From contig JAURDG010000030.1 of NCBI GenBank assembly GCA_030828025.1, positions 1 through 10,807 of the forward strand: a stretch of DNA of 10,807 nt, read 5' to 3'. Numbering within the stretch: the stretch's first letter is position 1; every line of letters starts with the position of its first letter. This DNA is from Flavobacteriaceae bacterium (GTDB taxonomy: Bacteria; Bacteroidota; Bacteroidia; Flavobacteriales; Flavobacteriaceae). This document shows positions 1 through 7,481 of the stretch, one piece after another. The notes beneath the pieces were generated by a model, which was given only the letters and a program-made list of their open reading frames with translations, was not told the DNA's origin and did not search any database. The position numbers and the translations under genes are program-made.

Positions 1-1
1 A

Positions 2-1120
2 TATTTGCTAAAAAATAAGGTGTTAACACGTCAACGAATACTGCCAACTTTTTATGTATTCTCGTTTTTTGTGTTTTTTGTTTTGTTCTTGATTGGTGGT
101 GCAAATGGCTTTTTTACGTTCAGTGCTAGTCAGGAGCCTTTTGGTCAATATCCAGAAATCATGACACCGCTCAAAAAAGCACGTGCCGCATTGATTTGGG
201 ATGATATCAAGCATATTTCACTATTGCTCACATTGCTTGCTGTGTTGGGGCTATTATATTGGAAAAAAATCATCAATTCCACAGTTTTCGGCCTAGGTGT
301 CTTGTTGTTCATGTTAGGCGACTTATGGGTTCAAAACCGAAATTATTTTGATGCGGAACAGTTTGTTTCTTCATATGCATTTAGTCAACCGTTTAAACCG
401 ACGACTCAAGACCAGCAAATTAAGGTAGATACCAGTAGGTATCGTGTGTTTGAACCAAGATTGGGTATGTCCCATGCACGGACAGCCTATTTCCACAACA
501 GTATCGGAGGCTATCACGGCGCTAAGCCTGCAGCCATTCAAGAAGTGTATGACTTTTATTTGCAGCAAGAAGATAGCTTGGTCTTAGATATGTTGAATGT
601 TAAATACGTTATAGATCCAGCGGTAGCATCAGGTTACTATACACGAACATCTGCTTTAGGACCAGCATGGTTGGTGTTCAACACCAAGCGTGTGGCAAAT
701 GCTACTGAAGAATTATTAGCCCTTGGCACAATTAATCCAAAGGAAACAGCCGTTTCTCGGGTGTTAAATGAAGCAGTATATAATTCGTCTCCCAACGATT
801 CCATTCAACTTGCAGCATACCGTCCCAATAAGTTGCGCTATACTGCAGTTGTGGAAAATGAACGTTTGGCTGTTTTTTCAGAAATGTATTACCCAAATGG
901 TTGGAAGGCGTTTATTGATGGACAAGAACAACCCCATTTTCGTGTTAATTACCTGCTTCGCGGTTTGGTGATTCCACCTGGAGCGCATGAAATCACTTTT
1001 GAATTTACACCTGCTGTGGTTCAAACGGGAACGCTCGTGATGGGCAGTGGCTGGCTTCTTTTTCTTGTTCTGTCATACGTTTTGGTTTTGCGAGCACCTA
1101 AATCTACAGAAATTGCCTAA
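2..1120 (+). CDS. YfhO-family membrane protein, C-terminal part (5' end outside window)
   Basis: The reading frame is open from the first complete codon (base 2), so the gene begins upstream; the TTG at base 5 is not a credible start. About 372 residues are visible. Counting from that TTG, hydrophobic helices lie at about residues 13-31, 71-86 and 94-109. A long soluble domain follows, ending with YYPNGWKAFIDG (295-306) and an RVNYLLRG segment (313-320). One last helix lies at about 343-362. This layout and the 'YYPGW..ID' and 'NY.LRG..VP.G.H' motifs are typical of Bacteroidota YfhO-like proteins, which are usually around 800 residues long. Known family: Bacillus YfhO takes part in lipoteichoic acid glycosylation, a polymer absent from Gram-negatives. 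Inference: here it is an inner-membrane GT-C-like enzyme or accessory factor for a surface glycan, because the next genes are a glycosyltransferase and a flippase. Family assignment is good; the exact role is unknown. Confidence 0.85.
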   Translation, partial: YLLKNKVLTRQRILPTFYVFSFFVFFVLFLIGGANGFFTFSASQEPFGQYPEIMTPLKKARAALIWDDIKHISLLLTLLAVLGLLYWKKIINSTVFGLGVLLFMLGDLWVQNRNYFDAEQFVSSYAFSQPFKPTTQDQQIKVDTSRYRVFEPRLGMSHARTAYFHNSIGGYHGAKPAAIQEVYDFYLQQEDSLVLDMLNVKYVIDPAVASGYYTRTSALGPAWLVFNTKRVANATEELLALGTINPKETAVSRVLNEAVYNSSPNDSIQLAAYRPNKLRYTAVVENERLAVFSEMYYPNGWKAFIDGQEQPHFRVNYLLRGLVIPPGAHEITFEFTPAVVQTGTLVMGSGWLLFLVLSYVLVLRAPKSTEIA

Positions 1121-2360
1121 ACAAAAACACATAGCGTTAGTTGCTTACTACTGGCCGCCAACAGGCGGTTCTGGTGTGCAGCGCTGGTTGTTTTTTGCTA
1201 AGGCATGGGCGAGGGCAGGTGTGCGTGTTTCTGTCTTTGTTCCCAAAACGCCAAGAAGGGCAGAGCATGATGACTCACTCGTGCTTGACGCACACAAAAA
1301 CTTACGCGTTATTTCTGTTTCAGGCTGGGAGCCTATGCGACAAAACAAATCTGCGATTGCTGAAAATGTGGGCAATAAAAAAGGGCTTTTTCACAGATTT
1401 ACCCGCTGGATTCGGGCAAACTTTTTCATTCCAGATGCGCGGGTTTACTGGGCTAAGGCAGCAGCAAAGTCGTTAATGAAATCTTATAAGACAGCCCCTT
1501 TTGACATACTCATCACAACTGGACCGCCACATTCGCTGCATTTAATTGGACTAATCGTAACCAAAAGTCTTAGTATAAAATGGGTTGCAGACTTTAGGGA
1601 TCCTTGGGCAGGTTTTTTTCAAAATGCAAGCTTGCCCATGGGAAGACGGGCAAAAGCCCAACACCAAAAATTGGAACAAAAAGTGGTGGAAACCGCCGAT
1701 CAGGTGGTGGTAACAGCACCCTCGTTAGCAGCGCAGTTTAAACCTTATAACAGTAAGGTTGCATTGTTTACGAACGGATATGAAAAAATGCTGAAGAAAT
1801 CCGCTACACAAAGTCTAGAGCTGGTCTATACGGGAAGTCTAAAGGCTCAGCAAAACCCACACGCACTATGGGCGGCCATAGCCGAACTAACACAAGAAAA
1901 CAACACCTTTGCTAAGAATTTTACCTTAGAATTATACGGAAGTGTAGCGACATCCGTTCTTGAGGACATCAAGGGCTTTGGAATTGATAATTATGTTCAT
2001 GTTCACGGCTATCGCAATAAGGACGAAATAGATGCCATTTTACCTCAAGCACGGGCATTGTTACTGGTTGGTGTTGATATGCCGAATACTGGAAATGTCA
2101 TCCATGGAAAACTATTTGAATATATGGCTGCGGCACGCCCTGTGCTGGGTATAGGGCCAATACCTAGTGATATGCAAAACTTATTTGACACACACCATCT
2201 CGGTATTTATGCTGGTTTTGATGAGAAAAAACGCATTAAGGAAACCTTGTTGACATGGTTTACAAAAGAAAAAATTAACTTCGCTGGCACTGGAATCGAC
2301 GTTTATGAACGTAGCCACATTGCTGCTCATTATTTACGCCTTATCAAACAGCTAATATGA
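1113..2360 (+). CDS. GT-B glycosyltransferase (GT4-like), probable TTG start
   Basis: The product is about 415 residues long and cytoplasmic or membrane-peripheral, and probably transfers a sugar from a nucleotide-sugar donor in glycan assembly. The N-terminal Rossmann half starts with a beta strand, then YYWPPTGGSGVQR (about 12-24), the glycine-rich loop of this clan. ADFRDPW lies at about 159-165 and TNGYE at about 220-224. The C-terminal half opens with LVYTGSL (about 237-243) and carries HGKLFEYMAAARPVL (about 331-345), the donor-binding region with the conserved Glu. No ATG precedes the first motif. The frame extends back to a GTG at 1047, but that would add an unlikely hydrophobic stretch read out of frame through the upstream gene. 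TTG at 1113 puts the start about eight codons before the first strand, as in relatives, and overlaps the upstream stop by 8 bases, suggesting translational coupling. It overlaps the flippase gene by ATGA at its other end. Donor and acceptor cannot be read from sequence. Confidence 0.87.
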   Translation: MPKQKHIALVAYYWPPTGGSGVQRWLFFAKAWARAGVRVSVFVPKTPRRAEHDDSLVLDAHKNLRVISVSGWEPMRQNKSAIAENVGNKKGLFHRFTRWIRANFFIPDARVYWAKAAAKSLMKSYKTAPFDILITTGPPHSLHLIGLIVTKSLSIKWVADFRDPWAGFFQNASLPMGRRAKAQHQKLEQKVVETADQVVVTAPSLAAQFKPYNSKVALFTNGYEKMLKKSATQSLELVYTGSLKAQQNPHALWAAIAELTQENNTFAKNFTLELYGSVATSVLEDIKGFGIDNYVHVHGYRNKDEIDAILPQARALLLVGVDMPNTGNVIHGKLFEYMAAARPVLGIGPIPSDMQNLFDTHHLGIYAGFDEKKRIKETLLTWFTKEKINFAGTGIDVYERSHIAAHYLRLIKQLI

Positions 2361-3811
2361 ACATGCTCACCGCTCAATCAGCAAAAAACCTTGTCAGCAT
2401 CATGCTTGGCTTTGGGATTGGTGCAGTCAATACGCTAGTACTTTACCCGCATTTTTTTGGTGCTGCCAATCAAGGGTTGGTGGTTTTCTTGTTGTCCGCA
2501 TCAAACTTACTCATGCCGCTTATTGGTTTTGGAGTGTCACAAACAATGATTAAGTTTTATAGTAGCTATGAAAAATCTGCTCAACAAAACTTTTTGTCTT
2601 TTATCGTTGTTTTGCCCTTGATTGTAGCAGTTCCCATCAGTTTTATCGTGTTGTATTTTCACGATGCCATTGCTGCATTACTTTCTGTCGAAAATCCAAT
2701 TATTGCGACTTATACATGGGTCATTTTTGCGGTAGCTTTTGCTACTGCTTATTTCGAAATTTTCTATTCTTGGGCGCGCGTTCACTTTAAATCCGTTACC
2801 GGAAATATACTTAAAGAAATATATCCACGACTTAGTGTTTTGGTTTTATTACTTCTATATGCCATAAAGTTTTTAGACCTTGATTTGTTTTTTGTAATGC
2901 TCGTCGGCTTGTATTATTTACGCTTAGTAATGATGATGTTAATCGCTTTTCGGATTAAAAAACCAAGCTGGTCGTTTCGCTTGCCACATAATGTGCCAGA
3001 GTTGCTTCGTTACTCGTTGTTCTTGGTTTTAGCTGCATCCGCAGGAAGTCTTATCATTGATATTGACAAGTTTATGCTTCCGCAATACAAGTCGATTGAC
3101 CAAACTGCATTTTACTCTGTTGCCATATTTACGGCTGCACTGATTGATGTGCCGGGCAGGGCGATGTTTCAAATTCTAAACCCCATAATTGCGAAGACAC
3201 TAAACGAGAATAATAAGGCACAGCTAAATATATTGTATAAAAATAGCTCGATAAACCTTTTGCTGCTTGGAGGTTGGTTTTTTCTACTTGTTAATGCTAG
3301 TATCAACTCACTGTTTGACCTAATGAAAAACCAAGGATACGGAGAAGCAGTATTGGTCGTTTTGATGATTTCTTTTGCAAAGCTAGTGACCATGAGTTCT
3401 GGAGCATCAAACACCTTGCTTATCAACTCCAAAAAGTACCATGTATCCTTGTTGCTAACCATTTTCATGAGTTTTTTTGTTGTCTTTGGTAATTATCTAT
3501 TGATTCCTATATACGGAATAAACGGTGCTGCCTTATCTACATTAATCGTTGTAGTAGCTTTCACTTTTATTCGTATGGGTTATGTTTATGCCTATTTAGG
3601 ACTGCAACCATACGACATGAAAACCCTTATTGCCTTTCTTGTTATTGGGTTAGTCTTTGGCGCATCGTATTTTATTGATTGGGAAATTCATCCAATAAGC
3701 TCTATCGTGTTGAAGTCGATTTTGGTTACGTTGGTTTATGCTATTTTGGTTGCTGCCTTGAATCTTTCCGATAAAGTGAATTTGTGGATAAAACGCTTTC
3801 TTAGTCGTTAA
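2357..3811 (+). CDS. Polysaccharide flippase, Wzx/MATE-like (MVF superfamily)
   Basis: The product is a 484-residue integral membrane protein. I count about 14 hydrophobic helices, near residues 12-33, 41-59, 79-101, 118-137, 158-174, 177-198, 218-235, 250-265, 298-314, 329-346, 362-384, 388-407, 422-440 and 447-467. The count, the basic loops between helices and the GINGAALSTLI segment (387-397) match Wzx-type lipid-linked oligosaccharide flippases. These move undecaprenyl-linked sugars across the inner membrane for O-antigen or capsule-type polymers. ATG at 2357 overlaps the glycosyltransferase stop (ATGA), so it is the last gene of the operon; a second ATG at 2363 is an alternative start. 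No polymerase, ligase or chain-length regulator is visible, so the full glycan pathway must lie elsewhere or upstream. The 3' end overlaps the convergent uvrA end by 11 bases. The substrate is unknown. Confidence 0.88.
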   Translation: MNMLTAQSAKNLVSIMLGFGIGAVNTLVLYPHFFGAANQGLVVFLLSASNLLMPLIGFGVSQTMIKFYSSYEKSAQQNFLSFIVVLPLIVAVPISFIVLYFHDAIAALLSVENPIIATYTWVIFAVAFATAYFEIFYSWARVHFKSVTGNILKEIYPRLSVLVLLLLYAIKFLDLDLFFVMLVGLYYLRLVMMMLIAFRIKKPSWSFRLPHNVPELLRYSLFLVLAASAGSLIIDIDKFMLPQYKSIDQTAFYSVAIFTAALIDVPGRAMFQILNPIIAKTLNENNKAQLNILYKNSSINLLLLGGWFFLLVNASINSLFDLMKNQGYGEAVLVVLMISFAKLVTMSSGASNTLLINSKKYHVSLLLTIFMSFFVVFGNYLLIPIYGINGAALSTLIVVVAFTFIRMGYVYAYLGLQPYDMKTLIAFLVIGLVFGASYFIDWEIHPISSIVLKSILVTLVYAILVAALNLSDKVNLWIKRFLSR

Positions 3812-6557
3812 GCAGTAACTTATACAAACTTGATTTTTTGTTTTTGCTTATCTCCTCTGGAGTTCCTGTAGCTAGAAGATATCCACCATTGGCACCACCT
3901 TCTGGTCCAAGGTCAATGATGTGATCTGCTTGCTCAATTAGGCTTATGTTGTGTTCGATTACAATCAATGAATGTCCACGTTCTATAAGTGCTCTGAACG
4001 AACCCACCAACTTTTTGATATCGTGCATGTGAAGTCCAGTAGTAGGCTCATCAAACAGGAACAAAGTCTTTTCCTTTTGAGAACCTTTTAGCAAAAAGCT
4101 AGCGAGTTTTATGCGTTGCGCTTCGCCCCCTGAAAGGGTAGAGGACGACTGTCCTAAGGCTACATAGCCCATACCTACATCTTGCAAAGGCTGTAATCGA
4201 TCTGCAATTTTGATTTGTCTATGTTGTGTAAAGAATGCCACCGCCTCATCTATACTCATATTGAGCACCTCGTGGATGTTTTTGTTTTGAAACGTAACTT
4301 CGAGGACTTCTTTAGTAAACCGCTTTCCATCACAGTCTTCGCAAACCAAATCTACGTCTGCCATAAACTGCATTTCTATTTTAACAGTCCCTTCACCTTT
4401 ACAGTTCGGGCAGCGACCACCATCAACGTTAAACGAAAAATGTTTTGGCTGATATCCACGATGTTTCGCTATTGCTTGACTAGAAAACAGCTTACGAATT
4501 TCGTCATATGCTTTGATATAGGTTACGGGATTGGAACGTGACGAAAGTCCGATAGGCTTTTGGCTGATGTATTCTATAGAAGAAAATGCATGTATATCGC
4601 CTTTTAGTTCACCAAACTCTCCAATTTTGTCGCCGTGGATGTCCTTTTCTTTGCGGACAGCTGGGAGCAATATGTCTTTGACCAAAGTGCTTTTTCCACT
4701 TCCCGAAACACCCGTAACTACGGTCAACATTTGGAGTGGAAAAGAAACATGGATATTCTTTAAATTATGTTCTCTTGCGCCTGTTATTTCCAACACTTTG
4801 GTGATTTTTTTGTGCTTTTCTGGAAGTTCAATCCGTTCTTTTTTGGCAAGGTATTTTCCTGTCCAAGAATCAGCTTCGAGTAGTGTTTCAAAACTACCTT
4901 GAGCAACAAGTTCACCGCCAAAAACCCCAGCGTCTGGGCCCAAATCAATAATTTCATCCGCGGCACGCATGATGTCCTCATCATGCTCAACGACAATAAC
5001 GGTATTGCCCAAATCTCGAAGTGATTTTAACACCTCAATAAGCCTAGCCGTGTCTGTTGGGTGCAATCCAATACTCGGCTCGTCCAGTATATATAAAGAG
5101 CCCACTAAACTACTTCCTAGCGATGTGGCTAAATTGATTCGCTGCGATTCGCCTCCAGAAAGTGTACTCGCACGTCGATTTAATGTTAAATAACTCAAGC
5201 CTACTTGTGTCAAAAAGTGTAATCTGTCTTGAATCTCCACCAATAATCTTCGGGCTATTTGCTGTTGATAATCTGAAAGTTTTAGGTTTTTCATAAGAAC
5301 AGCCAGTTCCTTAATGGGCATTTCAACCAAATCTGTGATTTTGTAGCCACCAACTTGCACATAGTCAGCTTCTGGTGCTAGCCGCTTTCCGTGACAACTT
5401 GGGCAAACGGTTTTTCCTCTGTATCGAGATAGCATCACACGATTTTGTATTTTATAATTTTTTGCTTCTAACTTGGCAAAAAAGTGATGGATACCTCTAA
5501 TCTGCTTGTCGCCATCCCATAATAGTTTTTTCTGTTCAGCTGTTAATTCAAAATAAGGCTTGTGTACTGGGAAATCAACGAGAAAGGCTTTATCGATAAA
5601 ACTGTTCTTATAACGCTGCATCCGTTCGCCTTTCCAAGGAGCCACAGCACCTCCAAAAACCGACAAATTGGTGTTAGGAATGACCAATTGCTCATCAATA
5701 CCAATAAGATCGCCGTAGCCTTCGCACTTTGGACATGCGCCCAAAGGGTTGTTGAAACTAAATAAATGTTCGCTTGGCTGGACAAAGGTCATGCCGTCAA
5801 GGGCAAATCGATTTGAAAATGCCAGTTGGTTTTCTGTGTCAAGGTTATGCACGATTAACGCCCCATTTCCTTCAAAAAAAGCAGTCTCAATGGATTCTGC
5901 TAAACGATGATAAAAGTCCTCATCTTGAACAACAACAATTCGATCAACAATCAAATGCACCCTGTCTTCATCATGCACCGTGACTTGATCAATTCGCTCC
6001 ATTTTATTATTTACCCACAGTCGTGCATATCCTTGTTGTTGGTATAAGTCAATAGTTCCGGGTAAACTTCTATTATTAGCAACATTTACAGGTGCTAGTA
6101 GCAAAAGTTTTGTTCCATTAGGCATCGTTTTTATCGCATCTAATACATCCTTGACACTATCTTTTTGTACTTTTTTTCCTGAAATGGGTGAGAAGGTTTC
6201 GCCTATGCGTGCATACAATAGCTTTAGGTAGTCGTAAATCTCTGTAGTCGTACCTACAGTTGACCTTGGGTTATTACTGATTACTTTTTGTTCGATAGCG
6301 ATGGCTGGTGCAATACCATTAATCTGATTGACTTTGGGCTTATTGAGGCGTCCCAAAAACTGACGGGCATAAGAAGAAAGACTCTCGACATACCTGCGTT
6401 GTCCTTCCGCATATAAGGTGTCAAATGCCAAGCTCGATTTGCCCGACCCTGAAAGACCTGTGATAACCACAAGTTTATTTCGAGGAATGCGCACATCTAT
6501 ATTTTTTAGATTGTGCATTTGCGCTCCTTTTATCTCAATATATTTTTCTATTCCCAT
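3801..6557 (-). CDS. uvrA: UvrABC system protein A (excinuclease ATPase subunit)
   Basis: UvrA is the damage-recognition ATPase of nucleotide excision repair. It acts in the cytoplasm as a dimer and loads UvrB at bulky lesions. The 918-residue protein has two ABC ATPase units. Unit 1 has Walker A GLSGSGKSS (34-42), signature LSGGES (466-471) and Walker B YILDEP (489-494). Unit 2 has Walker A GVSGSGKST (616-624), signature LSGGEA (808-813), Walker B LFDEP (834-838) and switch His869. The C-terminal zinc finger is intact (Cys716, 719, 739, 742; C-x2-C-x19-C-x2-C). CPKC (275-278) and CPSC (385-388) also remain, but the first CxxC pair of the N-terminal finger seen in E. coli is absent (FALDGM at 251-256). 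The segment QKPIGLSSRSNPVTY (666-680) is of the Bacteroidota type. The ATG at 6557 gives a normal N-terminus. I see no convincing -7 box for this gene in the 162-base gap to the divergent sigma gene. Identity is essentially certain. Confidence 0.98.
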   Translation of the reverse strand: MGIEKYIEIKGAQMHNLKNIDVRIPRNKLVVITGLSGSGKSSLAFDTLYAEGQRRYVESLSSYARQFLGRLNKPKVNQINGIAPAIAIEQKVISNNPRSTVGTTTEIYDYLKLLYARIGETFSPISGKKVQKDSVKDVLDAIKTMPNGTKLLLLAPVNVANNRSLPGTIDLYQQQGYARLWVNNKMERIDQVTVHDEDRVHLIVDRIVVVQDEDFYHRLAESIETAFFEGNGALIVHNLDTENQLAFSNRFALDGMTFVQPSEHLFSFNNPLGACPKCEGYGDLIGIDEQLVIPNTNLSVFGGAVAPWKGERMQRYKNSFIDKAFLVDFPVHKPYFELTAEQKKLLWDGDKQIRGIHHFFAKLEAKNYKIQNRVMLSRYRGKTVCPSCHGKRLAPEADYVQVGGYKITDLVEMPIKELAVLMKNLKLSDYQQQIARRLLVEIQDRLHFLTQVGLSYLTLNRRASTLSGGESQRINLATSLGSSLVGSLYILDEPSIGLHPTDTARLIEVLKSLRDLGNTVIVVEHDEDIMRAADEIIDLGPDAGVFGGELVAQGSFETLLEADSWTGKYLAKKERIELPEKHKKITKVLEITGAREHNLKNIHVSFPLQMLTVVTGVSGSGKSTLVKDILLPAVRKEKDIHGDKIGEFGELKGDIHAFSSIEYISQKPIGLSSRSNPVTYIKAYDEIRKLFSSQAIAKHRGYQPKHFSFNVDGGRCPNCKGEGTVKIEMQFMADVDLVCEDCDGKRFTKEVLEVTFQNKNIHEVLNMSIDEAVAFFTQHRQIKIADRLQPLQDVGMGYVALGQSSSTLSGGEAQRIKLASFLLKGSQKEKTLFLFDEPTTGLHMHDIKKLVGSFRALIERGHSLIVIEHNISLIEQADHIIDLGPEGGANGGYLLATGTPEEISKNKKSSLYKLLLND

Positions 6558-6640
6558 TGCCGAAAATCCAAGCTACTAATATAAATATTAAGTTTAGTTT
6601 TTAAAAAAAGAACGCATGTTATCTGTTTAAATATGTTTTA

Positions 6641-6648
6641 TATATTTG
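6641..6648 (+). promoter_or_regulatory. Putative Bacteroidota -7 box for the sigma factor gene
   Basis: TATATTTG matches the Bacteroidota consensus TAnnTTTG exactly. It lies 71 bases before the sigma gene ATG, in the 162-base AT-rich gap between uvrA and that gene. No clear TTG -33 element is seen 17-23 bases upstream, so the promoter may be weak or dependent on another factor. In such AT-rich DNA a chance match is possible. Confidence 0.45.
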
Positions 6649-6719
6649 TAAGATAAAAGCAATTATTTATAGACGAAATTTTACTCAACGTATTTACGAA
6701 CTAATTAAACGAGTAAACT

Positions 6720-7304
6720 ATGTCTATGATTCCAGATAATGTGCTTATCCAGCAATATTTAGCGGGTAACAATCAATCTTTCGAACAGTTACTTTCGAGA
6801 TACAAACAACGCATTTACAGTTTTATTTATTCTAAAATTCAGGATAGAGAAATTGCAGACGATATATTCCAAGAGACATTTATTAAGGTTATTAAAACAT
6901 TAAAAAAAGGCACGTACAACGAAGAAGGTCGGTTCGTTTCTTGGGTAATGCGCATTGCGCACAACCTCATCGTTGATGAGTTTAGACGCAAAAAGCGCAT
7001 GCCCAAGCATGAATCCACTCGAGATACCGACTACGATGTTTTTTATAAAATAGCAGAACCAAACCTGAACATCGAAGACTTTTTGATTGACGATCAAATC
7101 AAATCCGATTTGCACGCATTAATTCTTGAGCTTCCCGAAAATCAGTTAGAAGTTTTGCGCATGCGGCTGTTTCAAGACATGAGTTTTAAAGAAATCGCAG
7201 CCCGCACAAATGTGAGCATCAACACCTCATTGGGCAGAATGCGGTACGGAATAATCAACCTTAGAAAGCTCATTGAAGAGCGTAATTTGACGATGATACA
7301 ATAA
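6720..7304 (+). CDS. RNA polymerase sigma-70 factor, ECF-like
   Basis: This 194-residue protein would direct RNA polymerase to a specific promoter set. Region 2 spans about residues 21-93, with the core-binding DDIFQETFIKV (47-57) and the promoter-melting and -10 reading segment SWVMRIAHNLIVDEFRRKKR (74-93). Region 4 spans about 128-184, with LPENQLEVLRMR (138-149) and a helix-turn-helix at about 156-176 ending in NTSLGRMRYGIINLRK (168-183). There is no region 1.1 or region 3, so it is of ECF architecture. The NTxLGRMRY..INLRK ending recalls a sigma factor widespread in Bacteroidota that usually lacks a linked anti-sigma gene. None is seen here either: no membrane-anchored or zinc-binding anti-sigma protein is next to it, only a 46-codon ORF 36 bases downstream. 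ATG at 6720 is used; ATG at 6726 is an alternative. Its regulon is unknown. Divergent from uvrA and near nth and bcp, it may belong to a stress context, but that is inference. Confidence 0.93.
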   Translation: MSMIPDNVLIQQYLAGNNQSFEQLLSRYKQRIYSFIYSKIQDREIADDIFQETFIKVIKTLKKGTYNEEGRFVSWVMRIAHNLIVDEFRRKKRMPKHESTRDTDYDVFYKIAEPNLNIEDFLIDDQIKSDLHALILELPENQLEVLRMRLFQDMSFKEIAARTNVSINTSLGRMRYGIINLRKLIEERNLTMIQ

Positions 7305-7325
7305 TTCGCATTGTGTTTTCGTTAT

Positions 7326-7345
7326 TCCATAAAATAATTTATGGA
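7326..7345 (+). repeat. Perfect 8-bp inverted repeat covering the small ORF start
   Basis: TCCATAAA (7326-7333) and TTTATGGA (7338-7345) are exact reverse complements around a 4-base loop, ATAA. The ATG of the 46-codon ORF (7341-7343) lies within the 3' arm. The stem is AT-rich, with only two G-C pairs, and has no T-run after it, so a classic intrinsic terminator for the sigma gene is unlikely. It could hide the start codon in the mRNA, be a protein-binding palindrome, or be chance. Confidence 0.5.
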
Positions 7346-7481
7346 TAAACTTTACACAGCAACTACATCTAAGAACACACCAAAACCAAGTGAACTTTCA
7401 CTTGAGCTCATCAAGCAATTTTCAGCATCTTATTCATCCTCACGTTTTTTAAATCGCTGGGTTGATACTTGTGCGAATTAG
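7341..7481 (+). CDS. Small ORF (46 aa) downstream of the sigma factor gene
   Basis: ATG at 7341 to TAG at 7479-7481 encodes 46 residues, starting MDKLYTATTSKNTPKPSEL and followed by SLELIKQFSASYSSSRFLN. It is polar, Ser/Thr-rich and has a net positive N-terminal half. It has no signal peptide, membrane helix or metal motif, and one Cys near the end (residue 44). A short amphipathic helix around SLELIKQFSASY (about 20-31) is plausible. It starts 36 bases after the sigma stop on the same strand, so it is probably co-transcribed. Its last four bases overlap the end of the convergent nth gene. I have a loose recollection of similar short proteins (MxKLY... then a KP-rich linker, then an 'I..FSxSY' helix) after this sigma gene in other flavobacteria; this is memory, not a search. 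Function is unknown. A role as a sigma partner is only a guess from position. Confidence 0.6.
   Translation: MDKLYTATTSKNTPKPSELSLELIKQFSASYSSSRFLNRWVDTCAN

Noticed and set aside
1047..1112. GTG-initiated extension of the glycosyltransferase
   Set aside because: It encodes a hydrophobic stretch that is just the out-of-frame reading of the upstream gene's last membrane helix, and it is not seen in the family.
1155..1168. Inverted repeat CCGCC-AACA-GGCGG
   Set aside because: It codes for the conserved PPTGG part of the glycosyltransferase loop; the symmetry follows from Pro and Gly codons.
4215..5193. Open frames of 70-120 codons on the plus strand within uvrA
   Set aside because: They are antisense to an unmistakable uvrA, with no recognisable motifs or start context.
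7305..7345. Intrinsic terminator after the sigma gene
   Set aside because: The only hairpin is AT-rich, lacks a following T-run and includes the next ORF's start codon.
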